A DNA stretch of 64,000 nt from Gnetum montanum (lineage: Eukaryota; Streptophyta; Gnetopsida; Gnetales; Gnetaceae): positions 700,149-764,148 of the forward strand of contig MNCI01035832.1 in the NCBI GenBank assembly GCA_015680685.1, in the 5' to 3' direction. The notes beneath the pieces were generated by a model. The model saw only the letters and a program-made list of their open reading frames with translations, ran no database searches and had not been told where the DNA came from. The translations under genes were made by a program, and so were the position numbers. Of this stretch, positions 23,090 to 34,187 are shown piece by piece. Numbering within the stretch: position 1 is the stretch's first letter; each line of letters opens with the position of its first letter.

Positions 23090-23960
23090 TTTAGAAATGA
23101 GTGTATATTTCTTGGTTCAAATCCTCACATTGTACTTAGGTAAATTTCTAACTCACTTTTTGAAAGAGCACTTGAATGGTATAGATCCTTAGCTCATAGT
23201 TTTATCACTTTTTTCAGAACAATTTTTGGCTACTTTTATTAAGCATTTTAAGTTTAATATTTCTCAAAGTAGCAACATTATATCCTTTATGGCTATTAAA
23301 TAAGCTCTAAATAAGCCCATCAATAAGTTTATTTCTTGATGGATAGCAACATCAACTAAGTTGTGATATCATTTGAAGGAATGTCATTTTCAAAACATTT
23401 TCAAAGCTATAGTGATTGATTACATTTAGAAAAGGATGGACTATCTTAAGTCTTATTTTTTAAATGATGCTTTTCTAGTTGCTAGATGTATTGAGGAAGT
23501 TGCCATTCAATGTGGTGATTAAGAATTTCTATTAATTTTTAATAAAGCCAACAAAGCTATGAAGAAAGAGAAATAATAATGGACATCTTAACATATTTTT
23601 TCCTTTTTAAAGGAACAAATTAGGGTTCCCTTAACTACGTCCTCTTCAACTCAAAAATGTATACCTAAAAGAAATAGGGATAAATGCACTAAGATACCCA
23701 AGATCTATTCTCTTAACAATCTTCTTAGGAATGAAAATCTTAAGATAAAGTAAGTTTTTAATCAAGAAAGGATGCATTATCATTGCATCTAGCAAATAGT
23801 GATAGATTCATCTCAAAAGCAAGAAGGGAAACTTAAAGTTGCTAAGTGGTATGACTACAAGAAATACTATTATTATCATAAAATTATTGGTCATGACATA
23901 GATAATTGCAAGAATAAGAAAGATGGCATACAAGATCTAATATAAAAAGGCAAGACTGTA
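23090..23960 (+). pseudogene. Gypsy gag remnant with zinc knuckle
   Basis: The frame reads EQFLATFIKHFKFNISQSS, then KPINKFIS..WIATSTKL and AFLVARCIEEVAIQ, the pattern of the Retrotrans_gag domain (F-KHFKFN is the conserved core). The end carries a knuckle YYYYHKIIGHDIDNCKNKK near 23850-23925. This is the H-x3-GH-x4-C layout of Tat/Athila gags, in which the first cysteine has been lost (KWYDY). Multiple stops. Structural protein of the particle, non-functional. Confidence 0.7.
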
Positions 23961-24699
23961 GTGGGCAATCAAACATTCACTATGCATCCAAATAATCAAA
24001 AACTAGAAGTTTTTCAAGATCCTTTGGAAACAAGTAATGTCACTTAAGTTTTAAGGCTAGAATGCAGTGCTTATCATTCTCCATAACAGGAGCCATACAT
24101 CCATTGGTCAAACAACAAAGACCATAAGTAGCATGCCTCATCATCTAATAGGCCATATCTGATTCAACGGTATGGTTATGTGTCATACTATATTAATATA
24201 GCCTCTAGTAACCAACATCTTTATTATGCTCTTCCATCCACACATTTTTTACTTGCTAGTCCTACTTCCAAATCTCTTCATTCTAACTTAGAATAGCTAG
24301 AAGCAACATTCATGTTACCTCAACCTATTCATCCTTCCTAGTCTCACCCTATTTCATATTACTTTGCTAAATCCCAAAGTATCCCTTCACCCACTACAAC
24401 CTAATGATGTAGTCAATTTTTTGAATTTCCTTAGGTGAGGATTATTACCCATATTCATCAAACCAATGAATCATAGTTAAATAAGCAAAGAAAAAAAGGT
24501 TATTAATGCATCCAACTAGCTATCTAAAGCTCAAAAGAAGGTTTCTTTCTACTAGTGACTAGAACTTACCTCTTCAAGTAGTCTCATTTCTACATCCAAT
24601 ATCATACAACTAATTACAGTGACACATACTTCACAAATCTCTCAAGCATTATATAATAAATTTTTATAATAAATAACTATAATTATTTTCTTTGAAGAA

Positions 24700-25600
24700 A
24701 GTAATTTATCATTGTATGACCTTGTAGCAACCGGTAAAGAGCATTGTGCTATTATATATGATGTTCTTAAGAGGATTGTGATTCCAAGTAATATTTTTGT
24801 CTATACATAGGCTATCTTATCCTTCCTTCAAGTTTCTCACTATGGATTAGATAGTTTGAACTTCCATGATGAGAACTTTAAGACTAGCTTGAAGATTAGG
24901 GATATTTATCAATTACCCATCTACATAACTATTAAAGTGTCACCTAATGCTGCTATTTCTCTTATACATGTTGATGATGGCACAAGGTCTAATGTGATCA
25001 CATGCGCTATTATCAAATGTTTCAGTCTCAATGATTAGGTAATATTAAATGAAAATTATACAAATTTTTTCCTTTAATGATACATGAATAGAAGTTATAG
25101 GTTCCATTAATTACAATTTATAGTGGGTGATTCTATGCAATCTAAAGCTCTCTTCATTATTATACATGAGTGTCTTTGTGTAAACGGAATGTTAGGATGT
25201 TGTTGATTAGCTAAACATTGCATAGTTTCATGTCCTATCCATTAAAAACTACACTATCCATATCAAGACCATGATATAATTAGTCCTATTGACACACAAA
25301 TTTTAAGTGTCTCTTGCTTAAATTATGAGGCACAATTTGATCAACTTAGTAATAAGCTAACAAGTATCAAAATTGAACCTATAGGTAAATCTACAGTCCC
25401 TTCTTTTTTTCTAGATTCTAATGCTACTAAAGACTTGATAGACCTAAACAATGAGTCTATCTCTAATGTTGGGTTCATCGACTTAAGCTTTGTAGAACTC
25501 AATATGTTTATTGCAAAGAAGCAAGTTTTATCTTGTCCTTCGTCTATTACCACTTGTAATTTTATTGCTAATCAAATGAAATTTGATATTTTAACTTAAA
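24700..25600 (+). pseudogene. Gypsy aspartic protease remnant and linker
   Basis: LPIYITIKVS, then ISLIHVDDGTRSNVI (about 24915-25005), corresponds to the retropepsin strand and the DxGxxxN(V/I)I active-site loop, with DDG in place of D-T/S-G or D-P-G. Downstream, QFIVGDSMQSKALF and NGMLG near 25110-25200 match the flap and the LGRPWL strand. A further open stretch (25341-25553 in this frame) is the linker that normally precedes RT. Reading stops near 25600, where a foreign segment begins. Confidence 0.7.
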
Positions 25601-26249
25601 CATAAACTCAATATATATATTCCTGTTGTCATTTTCCTAGCAACAAGCAACATTGTTAATTCAAATGATGGACATCTACTAGTGTTTGTTAGAAATCAAG
25701 TTAGAAGTTCATGTTGTTTACCATGCTATGTTATTTTTCTTTTTCACTTTAACTCTATTACTTACTATTAACTAATGATGTTAAATAGTAAGGAATAACA
25801 CAAAACTTTGTATTATATGTCATTGCTAAAACTATAATGACACATAATAATAGTTAACAAGAAATGATGTAGAATAATTACTTTATTATTTCAAAAATTT
25901 TATACTAATGAATATCATAATAATTGATATCATGCATTATTTCTACTTTTAATATCATTGATACTTATAAAATTTTACAAAATGATAACTGATGCTATGC
26001 ATCACACACAATTGACATGTAATGAATTAATGTTAAAATGAAGACTATGAATTTTGCAAGTTTTTTACTTCCTCTTACTTCAGCTAACTTGCTTCTTGTC
26101 CTTGTTGTCACTATCAACTCTCATTAGAGTCAAGTCTATTACTAGTTCTTGGTTACTTTTCTCAAGGTTTATATAAAACCAAGTTAGACAAGAAAAGAGC
26201 TAGTTTAATTCTCTTTCATATACAATTAACAAAGAATTTTTAAAAATAA

Positions 26250-29200
26250 CATAAAAGTTATTTTGTGTATCTTTGTACATCTCCAAAATCCTCTCCTCTA
26301 TCACCTCTAGGCTTTGGTTAGATGTGTCCAAAATTTCAAATACTGAGCTTAGGATTTTAGATAAAATGTTAGACCACACTTCTTCATAGGATTTTAGCTT
26401 CTTAAGGGTGATATAATCTTCATCTCCTTCCTTTGTAGGCTTCCCTTGAGGAGCTCTACTTGGTATGATAGTATTCTTATTTTATGAGTATGATCTTCCT
26501 CTTTCTTTTGTATCTTCTCTAAAGATTCTATGAATATGGTATTAGTATTAGCCTACTTGATTGATAACACCTCCATATCTTTTTTTATAGTTTAGAAATG
26601 TGCTTATTTTATTTGCAACTATACTTTCAACTCCTACATTGATGTTGATTGCTAGATCATGGAAAGTTACTTGATCCTTATTCCTTATTCAACTTTATTT
26701 CTATTTTTACAAACAAGTAGATATGTTAGTTTTATTTGAAGAAAATGTTACTTTTATGTTAGTTTTATTTGAAGAAAATGTTACTTTTATCTTATGAAAA
26801 ATGAAAAAAAAAATTTAGACTCTCTTTTGATAACATTAACAATGATTATGTTCGTTTGGAGAATGTAAATTTAATTTCTAATATTCATTACTTATTCTTA
26901 ACACATGCCGATATTGCTTTGTTCATTTTTGTGAAAGTCAAGTATTGACTAATTTATTTTAGTGTACATATAAAATTATATCAAGTTTTGATGTTATGTT
27001 AAAATCAACTTACCATATTAGGTATTGAGCTTTGAGCTTGTCACATCCTTGATCCATTTGTAGATCTCTTCTTCTTTCAAAATAGGTCTTCTTGATGGTA
27101 AGGTGCTTTTTGCATAGGGAGGAATCTCCATCTCTAGAAGTTCATCCCTTTTCCACCAATTTTCAACTTCCTATTCTTAGTCTATTTCATTTGGATCCAA
27201 CTTAAAGAGGTTAGAAAAGAAATCCAAGATAAGAGAATTCCTAAGAGGATCACTTTGACTACTCTCTTTCCTTCTATTGAGTAGCTTATGCTATGGCTTC
27301 ATGTGTATAGTTTCCATTTCTGTTTCTTAGGAATGAAGTTTTTATACCAACAAACCTTAAGTTCAATGAGAATTTTCCTCCAAAAAGATTTACTAATTTT
27401 CCACTGTATAAAAGTTCAATAAAAGGCCTTAGTTATAGTTTAATTCAGTTAGTATTTTTAGTTTAAAATGGGGCTTGCATAAATTTCTTTAAGCATTTTA
27501 AAAAAGACAAGAAATGTTGGCACATTTTGGCCATTTAATGGAGTAGGCTTTATGAGGTTGTGACACTTTAAGAGGATCTATATGTTTTAACAGAAAAATA
27601 GTACTCTGGAAGACTTATTGTGCTTTTTGAACTGCATAATTCCATCATCCACAATATATTAGTTAACTTGGAAAACTTTTTAAGGCCCTTACTTTTGAAA
27701 AGTCTATTTTCATTTTTTTTCATTGGCCATCCACTAAATCAATTTTATATTCAACTATATTCATTTGTGAAGGACTAGTTTCCTTACTAGACATAGGAGT
27801 CTCTTGTGTAAAAATGAAACATTTCTACAGCCTCATAACTTAACTGGAGATGAACGTTGGATATAAATATTGGGTGCCCTTATGAAAAAAATATCTTCAA
27901 AGAAAAAGAATCCATGGGATATTTACCCAATATCATACATGAACTAGACACTTATCAGCCCTAGCTTATATCTCTATAGTAAGTATTATTATGCATCCAA
28001 TAGGACATGTGCCAACTATGGCTTGAATTTCTCAAATAAGTTCCTACAGGAGTTAGAAATTTTCATAATGGTTATGAGTTAATCTCCTAGATACTTTCAA
28101 GTTACTTTAATCTTCCATGATGATTGTAACTACCCAAAAGCCACTATAAAATGGTCATCAAGGGTAGAATTCAAGAGAAGGATTTTGGGGAAAGAAGAAA
28201 CTTGGAAGAAATATATTGAAGATTGCAAAGTATCAATTCAGCTGCTTTGTTTTTATCATATGAGTTCTTTTCTTCTCATTTTGTCTTTAGTTGCTTAGCT
28301 AATTGTTTAGACAGCATTGTGCTTGGCATTTAATTTTGGGATTTTTTGATTGCTTGTATAGCTTTATTTTTTGTGCAATACTAGACTTCTTTTAGGTTTG
28401 CCATATAAGAGCTTATGTTGGCTTAGAAAAGCATCATAAGAAATTTAATAGTAGTGTCTTATAGAAATTTTTTGTTTGACCTAGAGGATTTAGAAAATAT
28501 TTGATACTTTGAGATGACTAAAATGGCTTCATTTTTTTAAAGTTTATTACCTTAATATTTCAATCTTGAAATTGTCAAATTTTTCTGAAAGCTCTATTGT
28601 TTACAATTCTTGACAACTATTGACTAGCAAAATAAAAGCTTTTACTTTATCATTTACAAAGAATTTTGGTAGTTAAATGAGAGTGTCTTTTACAACATTT
28701 CTTGTTAAGCTTAGAGGGCTTGAAAAATTTGTGATATTTAGATTGAATTGAAATAGCTTTATTGTGAAGTGTTTCCTCATGTTAATTTATCCTGCTATAA
28801 TGTTTGAGATTTCACACAAATTAGCCTTTTTTTCTTTTCTTTTTCTAAATCCATTGAATCCTACTCTATTTCTAGTTTTCTTGTGGAACTTTCTCTCTAG
28901 GGAAAATTAGGAGTAGATTTTGAAAAAATTGTGCTGAAACATTTTTGTGAAATTTTATTTGTTTCCAGCAACATACTATAGGGACTATATAGACTAAGTG
29001 ACTCGACAAAATAGGAATATTTAATGACTTATAGTATTTAATAAGGTTAGTTGAATTTATGTTACAATAGCCAATTACAATTTCATACACAAACAGAAGC
29101 ATTTCAACGCTCAGAGCAGCAAACACACATTTAAAATTAGTTTGCTCTATAAGCACTAAGTTTATTTGGACGTATCTAGGCCTTGGTGTTGCTAGAGACT

Positions 29201-32200
29201 CTCAAGAACCTAAAAGCAAGTTTTAAGGAACACCTTCATTTCTAGTGAACCCAGTTGTGAGACCGAAGGCCAACATTGGCAATTCCAAATGGTCACCAAC
29301 AACCTTTATTTTGACCTTTGGAAATGGAAGGAAGTGTAGAATGAAGCTTATTTACTTCTCACAAGTATCTTCTAGAAAAAGGCAAGTCTTATTAATGTCT
29401 TATCTTTACTAATCAATGTAATGTGAGAATTATACATCATGTAATTTACACTTAGGAAAAGTTAAGCAAGTTAAAAAAAAATATTTGGAATACTTATTTT
29501 TCTTGAAGTGTCTCTTAAGAAACTTTTATTTTAGGAGTCTCTTAAGACATGTCTTCCTTTTATAAGAGAGGCTTCCAATTTCTTAAAGCCTTATTATTTT
29601 CATGATTATGGATGTGCTCTCCAAATTTTCCTTCTCACCCACTATGACATTTTTTCTTATTTTCTTTTGTGCTTCTTTAATGATTTTTTTAATTAAACAT
29701 GTAACCTCCTCAGTTTTTGATACCAACATCAAAGGACCTCCATTGCTAATGCTATATGTAAACATTAAACTCCCTAAGTGTTGGCACAATGGGGGCCTAA
29801 AGTCTATCTTTGAAGTGACATCAGATTACTTCTCTACTCCTTTGGTAAAGAAATTTTCCAACACCCTTATTAAACTATAATTAAATCCAAATTTGAGTAT
29901 TTTTTCTTATTGTATTCCCTTTTCCTTTTTTCCCCTCTTGGATAACTTCTCTTTTTTTCCACTACCCCTTAATAGATAACTGGTGTCCAATCAACTATCC
30001 TTTCCTAGGATATAACTTTATACCTTTCATACAACTGTTGGGGATCAACTTGCACTTCTAACTAATTTTTTTTTTGCATAATAGTTACTCAATAATTAAT
30101 TGGAAGAAATTCTTTAAATCCTCATTACTCCCCTTATATATGTTGATTGCATTCTTCTTCTTCGAGCCCTTCCATTTCTTCAGAACTACCAACTCCATTG
30201 AATCTTGTTTTAGGATGTAAATATTTATTTCTTATTTAGGGAAGGCCATCCAATATCTTAATATTGAAAGATCATAAGTGATAATTGCTTGTTTCTGATT
30301 CACACACACTACAAAAATGGCATTCTTTGTAGAATTTCTCTTTATTAAGGCCACATACTCTATTACACTAGGATAGGGATGCTTTAAACCTAGAGCACTC
30401 AAAATCCCTACCATGTCAAAGTTATTAAAATAATTTATACCTTCTCCCTTGAATAACCACTTTTGGGTACTTTCTGTCTCACTAGTGGATCTAACTTTGA
30501 ACTCTTTTGCTAGGCCACTTTTGTTGATGAACTTGGTGACGTTGAGAATTTTTTAGGCTACAATTGTTATCATACAATGGTTAGCATAGTCTTATAATTT
30601 CCTTTATTTTTCTAATAAAAGTAGAAATAGAAATGCTTACCTTTTGGCCTAAGAATTATCTTGGTTCTTTTGGATCATTTTGAATTCACTCTATGCATTT
30701 TATTACAATAGTGGATGAAAAAATCCTATACTTTTATACTTGTTCCAAAATCTATGGAGCCTTAGTCCTTTATATTGGAACTCAAAATGTGAAATAACTT
30801 ACGATCATCAATTGTCATGCTAGGATAAATCCTATAGAAAAGTTTGCAAAAAGTCCAAGTGATTTGGACCTTGCACATCAAGATCAATGAACTTGCACAT
30901 TCATGTCACACTTAGCTTTGAATAATGCTAAGCTAGTTATTTCTTTAGCTAGATATTTCTACTAATTATTTAAACTTAGGTTACCTTTCTAGAAAAGCTA
31001 TAATCTTTGAGGGTTTCACATTACTCTAGAGGTTTTAGTTTCTAAGAGCAATATGCTATCGATAGTAAATTATCAATATTCTCTTCTTCCCCATAATTTG
31101 TTCAAACATTTCCTGTAAACGAAGATGTCCTTGAATAATGATTCAATCTCAAACCACTTCTTGTATATGATCTTTGTTAATTTAGTAGAGAATCTAAGGA
31201 TTATTCCCTCCATGGCTATTATGATGATCTCCTTTACTAGGCTAGTCCAGATGACCACATGAAGGTAGTTGATGCAAAACTTCAAAAACTCTATTGCTTC
31301 CTAACCAAGGGGACAAGGGCTTACGTTTGATGGGCCATGCTCTTCTCCACTTATTTTTGAAAATACTTCTTTTATTTATAAGCAAGAAAAACATAGTCTT
31401 AATTACTAGGAGCCTTGGAATACATCGTCCTTGTAAACATAATACTTTTTACATTAATATTTTTATCTTACCCATTAATCTATTTTAATGCATCAAGTCA
31501 AACTTGCTATGTGCAAACTTATATTTCGCATAAACTTTCTCTATGTAGGAACTTTCTACGTTATGTGTCATTAAAGACAAAAAAGTGAAGTTATCACTTA
31601 GGATTTTTCTTATACATCCTATGTTAAAATTCTCCATGTCATCTTCTTCTCAACTTAAAACTCTTATTTTATTTGAAGTATGCATGATAATGTACAAAAT
31701 CTCTTCTAAGATAATTCCAACAAATACATTTTCATAGTATAAACCAAAAACATTTATGAAATTATTTCCAAAAAAATCATTCACTTCTAAACCTTATATC
31801 CTAGTGTCAAACATGTGATAATGCCTAGTAGTATTGGTAAAATAGCTATGAGTCCTAAATTGTAGCTCTCAAATCTACTAAAAACCCTTGGTAAATGCTC
31901 CATTCTCTTCTTACAAATAACAAATAGCTACATGTATTTGGATGCCTTGCATTTTTAACTTAGAAATCTAAAATCTATTAATAACATCACAAAATTGAGG
32001 TACTATAGATAGGTTCTCGATCCCTTAACAAAATTAAATGAATTCAAACATAAAATATAAAATCTTTTGTTCTATAAGCTATGTAATCTAATTAGCTTTA
32101 CTCAAATCAACCTAGCATAACATCTTGCTAGTAAAATCTACTATAAATCAAGAGAACCAAAATTATTACTTAAATGTTATTCACAAAACAATACTTAAGC

Positions 32201-32333
32201 TAAGCTAAAAATTTCTAACTAGGATTATTGTTACTTACATTTAGTCTCTAGGATGAAGGAAGTAAGTTCGTGATAGGTCACTATTGCTACTAGTCTCACT
32301 CTTAGACCCTTGGCTACTACTACCACTTGCCAT
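26250..32333 (-). pseudogene. Minus-strand gene-like remnant, function unknown
   Basis: An ATG at 32331-32333 (minus) starts a serine-rich peptide MASGSSSSQGSKSETSSNSD running 31 codons to a TAA, with a GTAAGT donor-like sequence two bases beyond. Farther on come open frames at 31073-31285 (VVIWTSLVKEIIIIAMEG), 30232-30414 (VIEYVALIKRN), about 27020-27145 (MEIPPYAKSTLPSRRPIL, then KEEEIYKWIKDV) and about 26250-26460 (EDYITLKKLKSYEEVW, then LDTSNQSLEVIEERILEMYK). All lie on the same strand in plausible order, the last coiled-coil-like. It resembles a multi-exon or frameshifted retroelement accessory protein. I do not recognise it. Confidence 0.4.
26725..26790. repeat. Exact 33-bp tandem duplication
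   Basis: The 33-base unit beginning GTTAGTTTTATTTGAAGA at 26725-26757 is repeated without change at 26758-26790. Exact identity in otherwise decayed DNA means a recent event or an assembly slip. Confidence 0.9.
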
Positions 32334-32839
32334 TTATTGTTTGTTAGCTATTGATTTAATATTTTATGCTTTTGTCTCTTCTAGATTTACTCTTATGTTG
32401 TGCTCTAATTTGCTTTGTTGCAAATGAAAGATTTTATGCTATTTTTTTCTTCTTTTCTACTTATATAGCTTAAGAAAATGATGTTCTTTCTTTAGAAAAG
32501 TTATAACTTTTAGTATGTGGTATTTCAATCTTTTCTTGCTTTAATATTTCACATCATTTCTTTTTGGAACCACTTTTTAAACTCTAATTGCTTTCATTCT
32601 GGTCTAGGTCAACATGGCTAACTATCCATTATCTCTACTTCAACGTCTCATCTTAGACTCTCCTATAGATTAAGTATGTCAAATCCTTGATATGTCTTTT
32701 ATTAACTTTAAAATATATTTAGTAAATGTTGCTTCTCTTATAGATTCCCTAGATTTTATTGAGCATGAATTACTTCTTCTGTCTAATGTCTCTTTCCTTG
32801 ATTGAGAGTCCTCTTTGATAAATAAGCACTTAATTAACC

Positions 32840-33680
32840 TACTTATACTAAACACCAAAGGTGAGCAAAAAACACTTCAACTTAGTACTCTTATCTTCCA
32901 GGATTATTAAGAAGCTATCTTACCTACTTTGTAGAAGTACTTAGTTGCTTTTACTTGGGGTTATAATGATATGTCTAGTCTATATCCAAGGCTTGTACAA
33001 CACAACATTATTTTGGAAGAAGATCCCAAACTTGTTAAGAAAAAGATTAGGAAAATTCATCCAGCTATAGCTCTTATTATAAAAGAGGAAATTGCTAAGC
33101 ATTATAATATTGGGTTTATCCATCCTATCGACTATTTTGATTGGATTCCCAACATGGTTATAGTTCCCAAGAAGAATGTTGGTATTTACATATGAGTTAA
33201 CTTTTGAGACCTTAAAAAGGTCATACTTAAAGATGATTTTCCTCTATTAAATATTGATCAGTTCATAGATTCAATAATTGGCCATGCTCTCTTATCCTTT
33301 ATGGATGGGTTTTTTTTGGTTATAATTAAATCGAGATAAATTCAAAGCACTAGCAATATACTACTTTCATGACTTGTTGGGGAACATTTTGCTACAATAA
33401 AATTCTCTTTTGACTCAAGAATGCTAGAGCTACTTAACAATGAGGTATGAATTTTATATTTAATGATATGATGTTTAAAATAGTGAATGATTATGTTGAC
33501 AATTTTACTATTAAATCTACTTTTGCATCTAATCATTTTTCTGACTTAGATAAATTCTAAACTTGTTGTGACAAGTTTAACATTCATATTAATTATAATA
33601 AATGTATCTTTGGAGTTTTGACAAGTAAGATGTTAGAGTATTCTATATCTTAGGATAGTATAGTAGTTGACCCTGATAAG
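32840..33680 (+). pseudogene. Gypsy reverse transcriptase, 5' part
   Basis: The frame TWGYNDMSSLYPRLVQHNI, then IHPAIALIIKEEIAKHYNIG, then FIHPIDYFDWIPNMVIVPKK is the fingers region of Tat-type RT. After it come DLKKVILKDDFPLLNID and GHALLSFMDGF. The catalytic YVDD box appears as DYVDNFTIKS near 33492, with the second aspartate replaced by asparagine. KCIFGVLTSKMLEYSIS and DPDKVN follow to 33680. At 33681-33685 the target site GTTAA of the copia insertion cuts the gene, and the frame resumes at 43974. Confidence 0.88.
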
Positions 33681-33685
33681 GTTAA
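33681..33685. repeat. Target site duplication of copia element, left copy
   Basis: GTTAA, repeated at 43969-43973. Removing the element and one copy restores the gypsy frame exactly (DPDKV followed by KAIINLSSPRNI). Confidence 0.9.
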
Positions 33686-33805
33686 TGTTGATTTTTTAGA
33701 GTGGAAAATAATAATTTTTTATTTTAATTATGCAATAGAAGTTTATTTTAATAAAATATATAATATTTCCAGATTGATGGATAATTGTAACTTTGGTTGA
33801 GAGGT
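33686..33805 (+). repeat. Copia 5' LTR, proximal piece
   Basis: TGTTGATTTTTTAGAG and following bases match the start of the 3' LTR at 43061. Similarity fades near 33805, just before a short gap. Confidence 0.75.
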
Positions 33806-33829
33806 CGACACGTCTCATGCAATGTTGGG

Positions 33830-33875
33830 NNNNNNNNNNNNNNNNNNNNNNNNNNNNNNNNNNNNNNNNNNNNNN
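33830..33875. other. Assembly gap, 46 N
   Basis: A run of N bases abutting a 113-bp tandem array, so a collapsed repeat is a likely cause. Confidence 0.99.
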
Positions 33876-34187
33876 AAGCCAAAGAGTCACTACAGGGGAG
33901 CTGAATCTCTATTCAATTGATGCCATCGACCCTTGGGCTTCCCATTTGTCTCTTCGTATTCTCTCATGTGCATGCATCATGTGTAGGGAAGCCAAAGAGT
34001 TGTTGCAGGGGAGACGAATCTTTATTTGATTGATGTCCCCCAATCCCTGGGCTCCCCATTCATCTCTTCATATTTTCTCACATGCATGCACCATGTGTAG
34101 GGAAGCCAAAGAGTCATTGCAGGGGAGTTAAAGAGTCATTGTAGGGGAGCTGAATCTTTATTCGATTGATGCCCCCCAATCCCTAGG
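33876..34187 (+). repeat. 113-bp tandem repeat
   Basis: Units starting AAGCCAAAGAGTC at 33876, 33989 and 34103. The first two are complete and the third contains an internal 27-bp duplication (AAAGAGTCATTG). The units carry conserved CAGGGGAG and CATGCATGCACCATGTGTAG segments. The gap at 33830 probably holds more units. The array leads directly into the Helitron-like coding frame. Confidence 0.8.

Larger units (their letters stand above)
25610..32590 (-). mobile_element. Unidentified insertion between gypsy protease and RT
   Basis: About 7 kb separates the protease linker from the sequence just upstream of RT, where gypsy frames resume (KGEQKTLQLSTLIFQDY near 32850). The intervening DNA has its coding character on the opposite strand. 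I see no LTR pair, terminal inverted repeats or target duplication, so the edges are approximate. Ogre elements do carry an intron between their gag-pro and RT parts. The opposite-strand coding argues against a simple intron but does not exclude it. Confidence 0.45.

Noticed and set aside
33696-34029. Open frames spanning the 46-N gap
   Set aside because: Created by N bases; the real sequence here is a copia LTR piece and a 113-bp repeat.
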